64,000 nucleotides of DNA from Sarcina sp. DSM 11001 (GCF_900101015.1 NZ_FNFZ01000002.1:89221-153220), one strand, 5' to 3'; positions 44,492 to 53,988 are shown, counted from the stretch's first letter. The notes: generated from the sequence alone by a model not told the origin. A program made the numbers and translations.

Positions 44492-46051
44492 ATGAATGGA
44501 TTTTTAGTCAGATTTTCGAATACAGAAAGCGCGCTGGATCACATGCAGCAGGTGGAATCTGAGATTCATTCTGAAGAGGAAGAGGTCTCCAGGATCCGGA
44601 GGGGGTTCAGGCACGAATTCGGAGGAAAGGAGAGAATCCTGCAGAATCTGAAAGCCCAGATAGACAAAATGGCTGCGCTTGGCGATCATGTTCAGACCTT
44701 GCAGACTACTCTTTCTTCGATCATGGAACTGTATGCGGCTGTTGAGGAAAAACTCGTGGGCAGTATCGAGATTCCGGATACACAGTCACAAGCACCCTCC
44801 GCCTCCGCCCGGCCGGATGGAGCGAAGGCCCGGGAGGACGGTGAGAGCCGGAAACCTGCGTCTGTGTTTGATACCATCCACGAAGCTTTAAAAATGGATG
44901 AAAGTAAGGGGGTTATCGTCGGAGGAAGCCTGGTTGGCGCAGCTGTCCTGGGATCTGCTGCAAAGGGAGCTGTTCTGGAGGGGGATCCTTCCGCAAGGCT
45001 TCAGGCGGAAGGATTTATTTCAGGAACTGAGGGGGAAAACCTGCCCGGGCAGATGGAGACCGGGCAGGAAGGAACTGCAGCAGTGTGCGCGGATATGGAT
45101 TCTCTCACCTCGGCTGTTCCCGAGTTTTCCGGAAATTTTTTGAAGAAGCTCTCCGAAGTCTCCAGCTGGGATGAATTTCTGGCTCTTTTTCCGACAGATA
45201 CGGTCGATCAGCTGCCGGAGGCCGCAAAGAACTATCTGCAGCAGTTGTTTGAGCGGTTTAATACCGGACATTTCCCTGTGGGGGATGTGGTTTTCCCGGA
45301 AATGCCGGAGCTTCTGACCTGCGGTGTATGGGGAACTTTTTTTACTGCCGTCATGTGGTATTTTTATCTGAATGGAAATGAAGAGGCGGCGGGAGCTCTA
45401 CCGAATGAACAGCAGCAGGAAGCAGAACTTCCCTCCGAAACGGGAAAGGAAGTTGAACTTCCTGACGGCAGGATCCGGACTGCGGGCAAGGGTCAGATAA
45501 AACCCCTGTCCGGCGAAAACCCGAAAGATGGTGCGAGCGCGGCCGGGGACAGCAAATCAGGCGGCAGCAAGAGTTCAGGCGGCGGAGGAGGCGGCCATAA
45601 GGGCTCGGGAGGCGGAGGAGGCGGCTCCACAGGTTCTTCCATGCCGGAATACCATTCTTCCATCCAGGATGACCCGTCCTCCGGAACTTCGGGATCTTCG
45701 GCAGATCTGTCCGAAGGTATGGTTACAGGAGCTCCCGAATATACAGCGGAAGTAAATACGGATGCCACCGGTGATTACCTGCGCACTCTTCTGGGCGATG
45801 GAAACATCGTTACAGACGGTCTCAAGAGCTGGACAAAATCCAATATGACCAGCTGGGGAGCCCGGGCGGCACAGAAACTTCAGAACGGCAGTGCCTCCTT
45901 TTCCGGGACAAGTCCGGCCGGCAAAGTCGCCGGATCCGTGGTCCGCGCGGCTGTTGTGAACGCCGGAATCGAAATTGCCGCACACGGAGCGGGCGCAGTG
46001 AGCGCGGCCGCAGGCGGCGGAAGCAAGGACATCTTCGAAGAAATAGAATAA
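44492..46051 (+). CDS. large T7SS substrate candidate with helical N-terminus and Gly-rich linker
   Basis: A 519-residue protein. Residues 1-95 form a helical module (FSNTESALDHMQQVESEI; ELYAAVEEKLVGSIEI) similar in plan to the N-terminus of the protein at 51902. A helical middle region follows. A flexible linker of Gly, Ser and Lys (SSGGGGGGHKGSGGGGGG) lies near 375-395. The C-terminal ~100 residues (TDATGDYLRTLLGDGN; then SFSGTSPAGKVAGSVVRAA) match no toxin fold that I recognise. GGAGGA fixes the ATG at 44492. The next gene encodes a DUF4176 protein, as in cassette B. The stop region is repeated (GAAATAGAATAA). Confidence 0.7.
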   Translation: MNGFLVRFSNTESALDHMQQVESEIHSEEEEVSRIRRGFRHEFGGKERILQNLKAQIDKMAALGDHVQTLQTTLSSIMELYAAVEEKLVGSIEIPDTQSQAPSASARPDGAKAREDGESRKPASVFDTIHEALKMDESKGVIVGGSLVGAAVLGSAAKGAVLEGDPSARLQAEGFISGTEGENLPGQMETGQEGTAAVCADMDSLTSAVPEFSGNFLKKLSEVSSWDEFLALFPTDTVDQLPEAAKNYLQQLFERFNTGHFPVGDVVFPEMPELLTCGVWGTFFTAVMWYFYLNGNEEAAGALPNEQQQEAELPSETGKEVELPDGRIRTAGKGQIKPLSGENPKDGASAAGDSKSGGSKSSGGGGGGHKGSGGGGGGSTGSSMPEYHSSIQDDPSSGTSGSSADLSEGMVTGAPEYTAEVNTDATGDYLRTLLGDGNIVTDGLKSWTKSNMTSWGARAAQKLQNGSASFSGTSPAGKVAGSVVRAAVVNAGIEIAAHGAGAVSAAAGGGSKDIFEEIE

Positions 46052-46136
46052 GTCATTTCTACGAAATAGAATAAGGTATTTTTTAAAAAATGGAATATAT
46101 TATTCGAAGAAATGAAATAAACCAGGGGTGAATACA

Positions 46137-46445
46137 TTGAAAGAATTATTACCTGTCGGGAGTATCGTGTTGCTGAAGGGCGCTGTAAAAAAAGCAGCGA
46201 TCATGGGTTATCTGCAGAAGGTCTCTGCCGAAGACAAGGAGGCTGCTCAGACGGACCCCTCCCTTGTCTACGATTACATGGCGGTCCCTTATCCGGAGGG
46301 ATTTCTCGGTAAGGGAAGCATTTTTCTGTTCAATGAAGAAAACATCAGTGAAGTCTGCTTCCGCGGCTATGACAGCGAGGAGAGCAAGGGATTTACCCAG
46401 CTGATCGGCATGGTTTTTGATGCGGCGCAGCAAGGACTGAAATGA
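46137..46445 (+). CDS. DUF4176 protein (paralogue of 53571-53906)
   Basis: A 102-residue DUF4176 protein. The opening LLPVGSIVLLKGAVKKAAIMG aligns with the paralogue at 53571, which fixes the start at TTG 46137 behind AGGGGTG; a GTG at 46128 would add three residues. The middle has VPYPEGFLGKGSIFLFNEENI. DUF4176 proteins recur in T7SSb gene clusters next to LXG-type substrates and may assist them; the role is not established. Confidence 0.85.
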   Translation: MKELLPVGSIVLLKGAVKKAAIMGYLQKVSAEDKEAAQTDPSLVYDYMAVPYPEGFLGKGSIFLFNEENISEVCFRGYDSEESKGFTQLIGMVFDAAQQGLK

Positions 46446-46566
46446 GGGAAGAGCACGTATGAAGATGAATGTTCTTCTTTTTTGCTAATTTTTATTTTTT
46501 AAACCCGGCTGCAGCGAAACAGATGCTAAACGGGGAAAATAAAATCAAAATCTGAAAAGAGAGTAG

Positions 46567-46655
46567 TATAATGGGGCAGGATGGCATTTGATGTCATTTC
46601 GCCCCATTATATGATGTAGGAAGCAGGTCAAATAAGTGACCTGACTTTTGAGGAC
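46567..46655 (+). promoter_or_regulatory. promoter and double-hairpin leader of the LRR kinase gene
   Basis: A TATAAT (46567-46572) overlaps a perfect 10-bp inverted repeat ATAATGGGGC/GCCCCATTAT. A second hairpin CAGGTCA/TGACCTG follows, then the start region of the kinase. No strong -35 box is visible. The inverted repeat could be an operator. Confidence 0.45.
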
Positions 46656-46665
46656 TCTGTGTTAT

Positions 46666-48912
46666 ATGTTTTTAGGAAGAGACTATATTCAAGAACAACT
46701 GGACCGTGTATTGCCGGGATGGGTGATCACAGGAAGGCTCGGAGCCGGAACATATGGTTCTGTCTATGAGATCTGCCGCAAGGATTTTCTGACAGAACAG
46801 GGAGGCAGGCCGCTGGTGTGCGCCCTGAAGGTCCTTTATATGGAAATGCCCGTGCGGGAGGAAAAGCCTGTTCAGGTATCTGATCGGGATGAGGGAGACG
46901 TCGTGCCTCTGACTTCCCGGATACTCGAATGGCGGGAACGGAAGACGGAAGCGGGTTTCCTGAACGAAAGATTAACAGGAAGCACCTCATCTCTCTTTAT
47001 GAATGGCGATCAGGCGGGAGGAGGAGATTCCACTACCCTCAATAAGGATCAACTGATCTACCATCGGGTCTCTGGCACTATGATGGATGATTTTATCCGG
47101 GATGTCAGCAACGAGGTCAACACGATGATCGATCTCAAGGGACACCCCCACATTGTTTCCATCGAGGATTTCAACATCAGCAGGGACGACCAATCCTGCA
47201 TGATCATGATCAGGATGGAGAAGTTGGCCTGCCTGGCGGGAGCCATTCGGGAAGGCCGACAGATCATGAGCAGGGAGAACGTGATCCGGCTGGGCATTGA
47301 TATCTGCAAGGCGCTGGAATTGTGCGAACAGAAAAACGTGATCCACAGAGACATTAAGCCCAGTAATCTTTTTTTCAGCGACATTACCGGTTTCAAGCTT
47401 GGGGATTTCGGCATCTCGAGGACAATGGAGTCCATTTATGACAGTGCTTCCATGAGCGGAGTCGGGACTCCGGATTATATGGCGCCGGAAATATTCTATG
47501 GGCGAAGATACAATAATACTGCGGATCTTTATTCGCTAGGGATCGTGTTGTATCAGTTGGCGAATGATTCGTATCTTCCCTTTATAAGAGAAAATCTGGA
47601 AACGGCAGGGGAACGGCGGAGCCGGGAAGCCTTTATGCGGCGTATGAGCGGGGAAAAGCTTCCGGCACCCGCCCAGGCGGATCAGCAGCTGGCTTCTCTG
47701 ATTCTGAAAGCATGTTCCTATGCCCCTGAAGGGCGTTTTTCCACGGCGGCAGAAATGCGGGCTGCTCTGGAGAAGTGTCTTGACAGTCCGGTACCCGGCG
47801 GGAGCTCCGGGAACAAATCCTTCTGGTTAAAAACCGGCGCCGGGGTCCTGGCTGTGCTTTTGATCCTTGCGGCAGGCCTGGTCTGGCATTCTCTGTCAGG
47901 CAGAACAAACAGCAGTGCCGCAGATTCTGATCCTCAGACAGATGTGTCCACAGCGGACGGAGGGGTGCCGGCGGAGGTAGACGTGAGCATCGGGAAGGGT
48001 GATGAACCCGGCACCGATGAGCGCCCGGATAAAGAAACTGCCCTTTTGACAGACTCGTCAGCAGATCCGGAAGAAGAGGGGCTTTCGACTGCCTCTTCAG
48101 CGGCTTTGGAAGAGGCAGAGTTTTCAACAGACCCGATAACGGCCTTAGAAGAAATAGAAGACCAGGAGCTTGCCTTCGCGGATCCTGCCCTGGAAAAGGC
48201 GGTCAGGACAAGCCTGCTGCAGTCAGGCTTTCAGATAGAGGAAGACGAGCCCCTTACAAGGAAGATTGCACTTCAAGTCAGAGAACTGGACCTTGGAGGA
48301 GGGGGCAAGGAGGAGAAAGACAGAATCTCGGATTTGACCGGGCTTTCCGCCTTTGAAAATCTAGAAGACCTTGACCTGCAAAAAAACAAACTCTCTGATA
48401 TAGGGGAACTCGCGGCAATGAAAAACCTGAAGAAGCTCAAGCTTGAGAGCAATCAGGTCAGCAGTCTCGTGCCGCTGAGCGGGCTTAAGGATCTGAAGAC
48501 CCTGGAGGCGGCCTACAATGAAATCTCTGATCTTACACCGATCTATTCACTAAAAAATCTCGGCCTGCTTGAGGTGATCGGAAACCGGATCGCCAGCATC
48601 AAGGGAATAGGAAGCCTGAACAAACTGCACACGCTGCGGATCGGGGACAATCAGCTAAAGGATATCAGCCCTGTCGGGGAATTAAACGATCTGACTTATC
48701 TGGGCTTTGGCTATAACGATGTCGAGGATATCAGCGTTTTGTATTCTCTGCCCATGCTGCATTATCTGACGATGAGCGGCAACCGGATCCGTGATATAAG
48801 TCCTGTTCTGGAAATGAAGGAACTTAAATGGCTGGAAGTGACAGGCAACCCGATCGAAGATGAGTCAGTATTTGATAATCTCCCGGAAAGCGTAAAGCAC
48901 CTGGAGAAATAA
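46666..48912 (+). CDS. transmembrane Ser/Thr kinase with extracellular leucine-rich repeats
   Basis: A 748-residue receptor kinase. Motifs: GAGTYG (26-31), Lys55 in CALK, HRD (227-229), DFG (247-249) and APE (273-275), all intact. About 80 variable residues separate the Lys strand from helix C (DDFIRDVSNEVN). A membrane helix spans about 388-408. An acidic linker follows, then about eight internalin-type leucine-rich repeats (554-735) of about 22 residues with ISDLTxLxxLxNLxxLxL pattern. It lacks the MucBP domain of the other kinases. The ATG at 46666 aligns with the paralogues; the frame is open further upstream. Protein-ligand sensing by the LRR is an inference. Confidence 0.88.
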   Translation: MFLGRDYIQEQLDRVLPGWVITGRLGAGTYGSVYEICRKDFLTEQGGRPLVCALKVLYMEMPVREEKPVQVSDRDEGDVVPLTSRILEWRERKTEAGFLNERLTGSTSSLFMNGDQAGGGDSTTLNKDQLIYHRVSGTMMDDFIRDVSNEVNTMIDLKGHPHIVSIEDFNISRDDQSCMIMIRMEKLACLAGAIREGRQIMSRENVIRLGIDICKALELCEQKNVIHRDIKPSNLFFSDITGFKLGDFGISRTMESIYDSASMSGVGTPDYMAPEIFYGRRYNNTADLYSLGIVLYQLANDSYLPFIRENLETAGERRSREAFMRRMSGEKLPAPAQADQQLASLILKACSYAPEGRFSTAAEMRAALEKCLDSPVPGGSSGNKSFWLKTGAGVLAVLLILAAGLVWHSLSGRTNSSAADSDPQTDVSTADGGVPAEVDVSIGKGDEPGTDERPDKETALLTDSSADPEEEGLSTASSAALEEAEFSTDPITALEEIEDQELAFADPALEKAVRTSLLQSGFQIEEDEPLTRKIALQVRELDLGGGGKEEKDRISDLTGLSAFENLEDLDLQKNKLSDIGELAAMKNLKKLKLESNQVSSLVPLSGLKDLKTLEAAYNEISDLTPIYSLKNLGLLEVIGNRIASIKGIGSLNKLHTLRIGDNQLKDISPVGELNDLTYLGFGYNDVEDISVLYSLPMLHYLTMSGNRIRDISPVLEMKELKWLEVTGNPIEDESVFDNLPESVKHLEK

Positions 48913-49005
48913 GTCCTCTCTGCGCGACAGATCCTGACACAGGTTCTTTAAAAACATCTGAAAAAACCGCTGCCCGTGGTAAACCAGGGCATTGCAGTCA
49001 GGGCT

Positions 49006-51303
49006 TTATTGCTTGATCTTGACATTTTTGGGCAGTTTGTTCAACGGAGTTTTGTCAGCGATCGGATTACCGTTGACTTCCAGCCAGTAGAGGAGCGGGA
49101 ACCTGGTGACCACGCTGATATCCTTGATTTTGTTGTTAGGGACAGCAAGGACGGCGATTTTCTGGAGATCTTTCAGCATGCTGATGTCTTCGATTTCATT
49201 GTCTCCCAGGCTCAGGTAGTCCAGGTCATAAAGCTCTTTCAGCTGGGAAATATCCCGGATATGGTTTTTGCCAAGGTATAATTGCTTCAGCTTTGTCAGG
49301 CTTTTGATGCCGTCGACTGTGCTGATGTTATTATCCCTGAGATCCAGCATGGTCAGGTTTGTGAGACGCATCGCAGGGGAGGCGTCTTCGATGTTGTTGA
49401 GATACAGATCCAGGTGGGTCATTTTTCTCAGGTTTTTCAGGGGAGTGATGTCTTTGATCCGGTTCTTCTCCAGACACAGCCACTCCAGATCCGTCAGATT
49501 TTCAAGTTCGGAGACGTCAGCGACAAGATTGTCGCCGAGATCGAGCTTTTTCAGGCCGGTGAAGGCAGAGAGTCCTGTGAGGTCCTTGATCATACCGTAA
49601 TTGTTTTCCAGCGCTCCGGAAAGATTCAGTTCCCCGACCGACTTTGCTTCTGCGAAGGAGATTCCCCGGCTGCTGCTGGTGAGGTTCATGGAACGGCGGA
49701 CTGCATATTCCAGAGCGGGATCATTAAAGGTGAGGTAGATCTTCTCATAGGTAAAAACGATCTGATTGCTGTCTGCGTCTTCGGAGAGAGTGAGGGTACA
49801 GGAATCCTGTTCTTCTTCCTGCAGGATATACTCGTCAAGATCAGGAGCAGAAGCAGTAAAGGTCTCTCCCGCGAGTCCGTCCACGGTATGGCTGTCGAGA
49901 ATATTTCCTTCAGTATCCTTGCACAGGACCGTACAGGTCGTGGGCAGGGATTCTTTGTCATATACGAAAATGACAAGGTTGTTGTCTTCTTTACGGGATA
50001 CGATGAAAGATTTTTCCTCCTCCTGAGGGATATAGCCGTCAATGGGGGGACTGGAGACAGACAGCTCCTGTCCGGCCTTTTCAGAGGATTCTTTTTCCAG
50101 AAGGACTGCCCCTTCCGTGTCCACGCATCGTACCGTATAGGAGACGGAGGTCTGCGGTTTCAGGATCAGAAAGACGGCTGTCAAGAGTATAATAATGACA
50201 GCGGCCGTGATCCCGGCGATGAGGGCGGGCCTGGAAGGGACGGGAGGATGCGGAGAGCCAGGAGGGTCGGGAGTCGGATCGGTTCCGGGGCCGGGAGCCT
50301 CTTTGTCAGCAATAAGGCACTCTTCCAGAGCGTCATGGAACTGCTTGGCGGTCTGGTAGCGTCGGGACGGGTCGGAAGAGCAGGCTTTGCAGATCGCGTC
50401 GGCAAGCTTTTGGTCTGCCCCGGCGGGAGGAGGGAGCATTTCTCCATTCAGACGCCGCATATTTGCGCTGTGGATCTCAGCCCTGTCCGGCACTGGCATT
50501 CTGCCGGAATGAAGAGGATTTGCCTCGCACAGTGGAGGGATATTTCCGTTGAGAAGTGTATAAAGAGTTATCCCGAGAGAATAAATGTCGACAGTATTGT
50601 TGTATTTGTGTCCGAAATAGACCTCAGGTGCCATATACTGGATCGTCCCGATCCCGCTCATGGACCTGCTTTCGTAGATGAAGTCCATGGTCCGGGAGAT
50701 CCCAAAATCGCCCAGCTTATAACCGGCTCTTTCCCTGTAAAAAATGTTGCTCGGCTTGATATCTCTGTGGAGGATCCCAAGCTGCTCGCAGCAGCTGAGG
50801 GCATTACAAATATCCATGCCCAACCGGATGACCTCTTCACGGGAGAGATTTCCATCAGCCTGGATCAGATATTGCTCCAAAGTCACCAGCTCTTCCATCC
50901 GGATCAGAATGGTGCAGATCTCTTTGCTGCGGAGAATGGCATAATCCTCAATGGTGACGATATTGGGTGCTCCTTTGAGCTGCATCATGGCATCGATCTC
51001 TGCACTCACTCCGCGGACGAAGTCTTCCAGAGCATCATTCTGACGGCTTTCGCCGGGAATGTGCGCATCGAAAATATTCCTGCTGGTCATAAGCCGCATG
51101 GTGGCGGCGTCTCCGGAATCGTCCGCCTCCATCTGGAGCACTTTCAACGCACATCTGTAACCGGAACCGGTGCCGAGATCATCCCTGAGGATTTCATAGA
51201 CTTTTCCATAGGAGCCTTTTCCCAGTATTTTAGTGATCTTCCAGTTTGGCCATACTGAGGAGAGGAGCTCCTGAACATAAGAGATTTCCAGAGTCAGGTT
51301 CAT
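49006..51303 (-). CDS. transmembrane Ser/Thr kinase with MucBP and leucine-rich repeat outer domains
   Basis: A 765-residue receptor kinase. Motifs: GKGSYG (28-33), Lys54 in CALK, AEID, HRD (180-182), DFG (198-200) and APE (225-227). The insertion before helix C is the shortest of the four kinases (about 35 residues). A membrane helix spans about 360-382. Two MucBP-like domains (387-448 and 456-522) and about nine leucine-rich repeats (558-755) face outward. It converges with the LRR kinase gene at 46666, and their LRR tails are related. A promoter lies 96-124 bp upstream and CGGAGA precedes the ATG. Confidence 0.88.
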   Translation of the reverse strand: MNLTLEISYVQELLSSVWPNWKITKILGKGSYGKVYEILRDDLGTGSGYRCALKVLQMEADDSGDAATMRLMTSRNIFDAHIPGESRQNDALEDFVRGVSAEIDAMMQLKGAPNIVTIEDYAILRSKEICTILIRMEELVTLEQYLIQADGNLSREEVIRLGMDICNALSCCEQLGILHRDIKPSNIFYRERAGYKLGDFGISRTMDFIYESRSMSGIGTIQYMAPEVYFGHKYNNTVDIYSLGITLYTLLNGNIPPLCEANPLHSGRMPVPDRAEIHSANMRRLNGEMLPPPAGADQKLADAICKACSSDPSRRYQTAKQFHDALEECLIADKEAPGPGTDPTPDPPGSPHPPVPSRPALIAGITAAVIIILLTAVFLILKPQTSVSYTVRCVDTEGAVLLEKESSEKAGQELSVSSPPIDGYIPQEEEKSFIVSRKEDNNLVIFVYDKESLPTTCTVLCKDTEGNILDSHTVDGLAGETFTASAPDLDEYILQEEEQDSCTLTLSEDADSNQIVFTYEKIYLTFNDPALEYAVRRSMNLTSSSRGISFAEAKSVGELNLSGALENNYGMIKDLTGLSAFTGLKKLDLGDNLVADVSELENLTDLEWLCLEKNRIKDITPLKNLRKMTHLDLYLNNIEDASPAMRLTNLTMLDLRDNNISTVDGIKSLTKLKQLYLGKNHIRDISQLKELYDLDYLSLGDNEIEDISMLKDLQKIAVLAVPNNKIKDISVVTRFPLLYWLEVNGNPIADKTPLNKLPKNVKIKQ

Positions 51304-51398
51304 TTTTTAGTATCTCCGTATTAGAAACGTATTAGAAAAATGAGGAATCCCGGAGGACAGAGCGCAGTGCTTTTGTACCGGGAATCGCTTTACGCCTT

Positions 51399-51427
51399 AT
51401 TTTACAGGGGCGGGAAATAGTTTTCAA
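51399..51427 (-). promoter_or_regulatory. promoter of the MucBP-LRR kinase gene
   Basis: On the minus strand TTGAAA (51427-51422) and TAAAAT (51404-51399) are exactly 17 bp apart. Confidence 0.65.
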
Positions 51428-51516
51428 CAGGCTGTTCAGGATTCAATATCTTGAAACCCGTCCGAAGTGTGACCAGAAAGGCTCGATCATAAATGTGGAA
51501 CTTCTGCGTAAACAGA

Positions 51517-51587
51517 GATTGCATTTCGTCAGGAAAATCTGCCGTTCATCAATGATCTGCATTTGGAATATAAGAATCTGCTACTAT
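51517..51587 (+). promoter_or_regulatory. T7SS promoter with conserved upstream element, site B
   Basis: GATTGCATTTCGTCAGGAAA with a following CTGCCGTTCATC starts 61 bp before a weaker -10 box TACTAT (51582-51587) followed by GACACAG. It matches sites A and C and should drive the large protein gene at 51902. Confidence 0.55.
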
Positions 51588-51654
51588 GTAGACACAGCAG
51601 GAAACAGACTGGTGGATATTTTCAGATCCTGCTGAATACTATTCAGAACGGCGC

Positions 51655-51805
51655 GCGGATCCGTACGGCAGGCAGCACAGGACTATAGGACGGAACACAA
51701 ATCCGTACGGAAAACAAGACAGGACGGAAAACAAGGCAGGACGGAAGACAAGGCAGGACGGAAGACAAAACAGGACGGAAGACAAGATTGGACGGAAGAC
51801 TTAGT
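51655..51805 (+). repeat. 18-bp tandem repeat
   Basis: About seven units of the type GGACGGAAGACAAGGCA lie in the leader of the cassette B operon. There are no spacers of constant length, so this is not a CRISPR array. The remainder of the 598-bp gap 51304-51901 holds the two promoters listed here. Confidence 0.9.
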
Positions 51806-51901
51806 GCGGATATTCCTGTACCCTGAAGGGGCAGGAATATCTGCATGTAAGATTCTTACACTAAGATCCTCAATTGTATGTCCGGAAGGAGAAATACAGC
51901 G

Positions 51902-53464
51902 ATGGGAAGAGAGTTTATAGTAAAGACAAAAGACATGACTACTGCAGGAAATGGTATCCGGGAGGCTTCCGGAGATCTGCAGAATGCCTGCTCTGGACTA
52001 AGCTCTGTTAAAAACTCCCTGTCTTTTCAGATCAGCTCCCGGACCAGGATCCAGAAAAGACTGGAAGATCAGATCGCCAGATTAGAAAAAGAGAGCAGGG
52101 CGGCGGGTAATATCAGTTCACAGCTGGATGCGATCCTGATGGCCTACATCGGTACAGAGAGCAGGCTGGCGGGTGCGGCGGGAGACAGGAGTGCTGCAGT
52201 ACCTCCCGAAAACGTGTATGAGCAGCTTCGCGAGATCCTGGACAAAATCGACCGCCAAAGCCCCGCTTCTTTTACGCTTCATCTGGTAAGAGAAATACTG
52301 AAAAAGCTTGCGGACCTGGCACGGCTCCACCCGAACAAAGAGCTGCGGCATCTGCTCGTGATGATGTCGACAGGTGCTTTGGTATTTGCGGATTTTTCCG
52401 CACATGGCGGCCGGGACGGGAAGAAGGGCACAGCAGAATCCGGAGAAGAGGAGCCTTCCTACCACACAGGGTGGGAATTCACCAAGAGCATGACGTCTTT
52501 CCTCGGCAAATATCTGAAAGAAGTAAAAGAAAAGAAAGGGGCGGGCAATATCCTGGGTCTGGGAGGCAAAGGACTTGGCTACGCGGAGGATGTGTACAAT
52601 TTCCTGAAAGGTGACAAAAAAGGCCTTTCCGGGGCATCAGATCTTTGCAGCCTCGGGGATTCCAGCTGTGAAGTCTGGAATGGTTTTTATAAAGTTATTG
52701 AGAATAAGTATAAGGATGCTTTCAAGAAGGCCGGTGACATTCCGACTCCATATGGGACCCGGATGGCCAATATCAGCGGCAGTGTCAGTGTGATCGGAGA
52801 TTTGTTCGGACTGGGCGGGGACCTTTTTGATGCCATGGATTCCGGCAAGAATCCTACAGGGGCAGATAAAAATGCGGCTTTTATCAAAAGTACGACTCAC
52901 GTTGTAGATATGGGTACGGATATTTATGACTGGGTGAGCAAGGCTGACACGAAAGGCATGTATACGCCTGCGGGCATTTACGGGACGATTGCCAGTTCTT
53001 ATATTGAGTCCGGGAGTGTTGCCTACAAGGATATCATGAAGATGAAGGCTGACGGACAGTGGACTATAGATGACACGGCTCAGACTATGCTTGATTCCAG
53101 TACGGCGGGTCTGTACAAGATGATCGATAAACTGTCTTTCGGCCTGATCTCGGAGAAGACGACGAATGTATCCGCTCAGCAAATTTCCGATGCCCTAAAG
53201 AACGGAGCGGTAAAGTGGGGGACAGATGCAGGTATGCGCGTTGTCAATGACCCGGCTTTGAAGCGCATATATGATAACGGAAATGAGTTCGTCAAGGGTT
53301 GTGTGACGGTCTATTCGATCGCAGAGACAGGGAAGGATTATATACGGCAGGGAGCTGAAAAAGCTGGGAAGGCAATTGTGAATACGGCAGAATCTGCGTG
53401 GGAACATGCAAAAACAGCCGGCGAAAAGATCGACAGCTTCATGCCCTGGAGATGGAGCTGGTAA
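51902..53464 (+). CDS. large T7SS substrate candidate with LXG-like helical N-terminus
   Basis: A 520-residue protein. Residues 1-95 form a helical module (FIVKTKDMTTAGNGIREAS; LDAILMAYIGTESRLAG) with the same plan as the protein at 44492. The middle has a Gly-rich turn (NILGLGGKGLGYAEDVYNFL) and hydrophobic glycine-rich helices (SVIGDLFGLGGDLFDAM). The C-terminus is helical and ends MPWRWSW. No toxin family is recognised. GGAAGGAG fixes the ATG at 51902. The next gene encodes a DUF4176 protein. Confidence 0.7.
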   Translation: MGREFIVKTKDMTTAGNGIREASGDLQNACSGLSSVKNSLSFQISSRTRIQKRLEDQIARLEKESRAAGNISSQLDAILMAYIGTESRLAGAAGDRSAAVPPENVYEQLREILDKIDRQSPASFTLHLVREILKKLADLARLHPNKELRHLLVMMSTGALVFADFSAHGGRDGKKGTAESGEEEPSYHTGWEFTKSMTSFLGKYLKEVKEKKGAGNILGLGGKGLGYAEDVYNFLKGDKKGLSGASDLCSLGDSSCEVWNGFYKVIENKYKDAFKKAGDIPTPYGTRMANISGSVSVIGDLFGLGGDLFDAMDSGKNPTGADKNAAFIKSTTHVVDMGTDIYDWVSKADTKGMYTPAGIYGTIASSYIESGSVAYKDIMKMKADGQWTIDDTAQTMLDSSTAGLYKMIDKLSFGLISEKTTNVSAQQISDALKNGAVKWGTDAGMRVVNDPALKRIYDNGNEFVKGCVTVYSIAETGKDYIRQGAEKAGKAIVNTAESAWEHAKTAGEKIDSFMPWRWSW

Positions 53465-53570
53465 AGGATGCGATGGCTTCCGCAGATAAAACAGAGAAAA
53501 AACCTATTGAAAAAAACGGATTGAGAAAAAAACGGATTGAGAAAAGCGGTTCGAGAAAAGGAGAAAAACC

Positions 53571-53906
53571 ATGAAGTCACTTATTCCCGCGGGCAGTATA
53601 GTTTTGCTGAAAAATGCAGTGAAGAGGCTGATGGTGATCGGCGTTCTGCAGCAGAAACATTCAGAGACGGCAAATGGAATTCCGGCAGTATATGACTATA
53701 TAGGTGTTCCTTATCCGGAGGGTTATATCGGGGCGGACAGTGCCTTTTTATTTAACCACGAGGATATAAAGGATATCGTCTTTACAGGCTTTGAAGATGA
53801 GGAGCGTGAAGGCTTTCTGGAGATTCTCTCGACTGTCTATGACTCCGCGCGGGAAACTGCCGAAAAGGAAGCCGATGAAACGAAGGAAGCTGATGAAACC
53901 AAGTGA
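53571..53906 (+). CDS. DUF4176 protein (paralogue of 46137-46445)
   Basis: A 111-residue DUF4176 protein starting MKSLIPAGSIVLLKNAVKR with the conserved VPYPEGYIGADSAFLFN. The tail ends in a short acidic repeat (EADETK twice). AAAAGGAG precedes the ATG. The 107-bp gap before it carries a tandem AAAAAACGGATTGAG repeat. Confidence 0.87.
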   Translation: MKSLIPAGSIVLLKNAVKRLMVIGVLQQKHSETANGIPAVYDYIGVPYPEGYIGADSAFLFNHEDIKDIVFTGFEDEEREGFLEILSTVYDSARETAEKEADETKEADETK

Positions 53907-53943
53907 ATTGATATGGATATGATGATGTGTCCAGTACCTTGCG

Positions 53944-53988
53944 AAGATCCCATTCCGACAATGTGAATCGTTGTTGGAATGGGATCTT
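53944..53988 (+). terminator. long inverted repeat after the DUF4176 gene
   Basis: AAGATCCCATTCCGACAA pairs with TTGTTGGAATGGGATCTT (17 of 18 positions). Only TTTG follows, so it may act as a terminator or as a processing or stability hairpin. The rest of the 350-bp gap 53907-54258 holds promoter site C. Confidence 0.6.

Noticed and set aside
49282-51258. A 658-codon open frame opposite the MucBP-LRR kinase
   Set aside because: It is antisense to a kinase with all catalytic motifs, and has no ribosome binding site or recognisable domain.
51655-51805. Possible CRISPR array
   Set aside because: The units are contiguous 17-18-bp repeats without unique spacers, and no cas genes are present.
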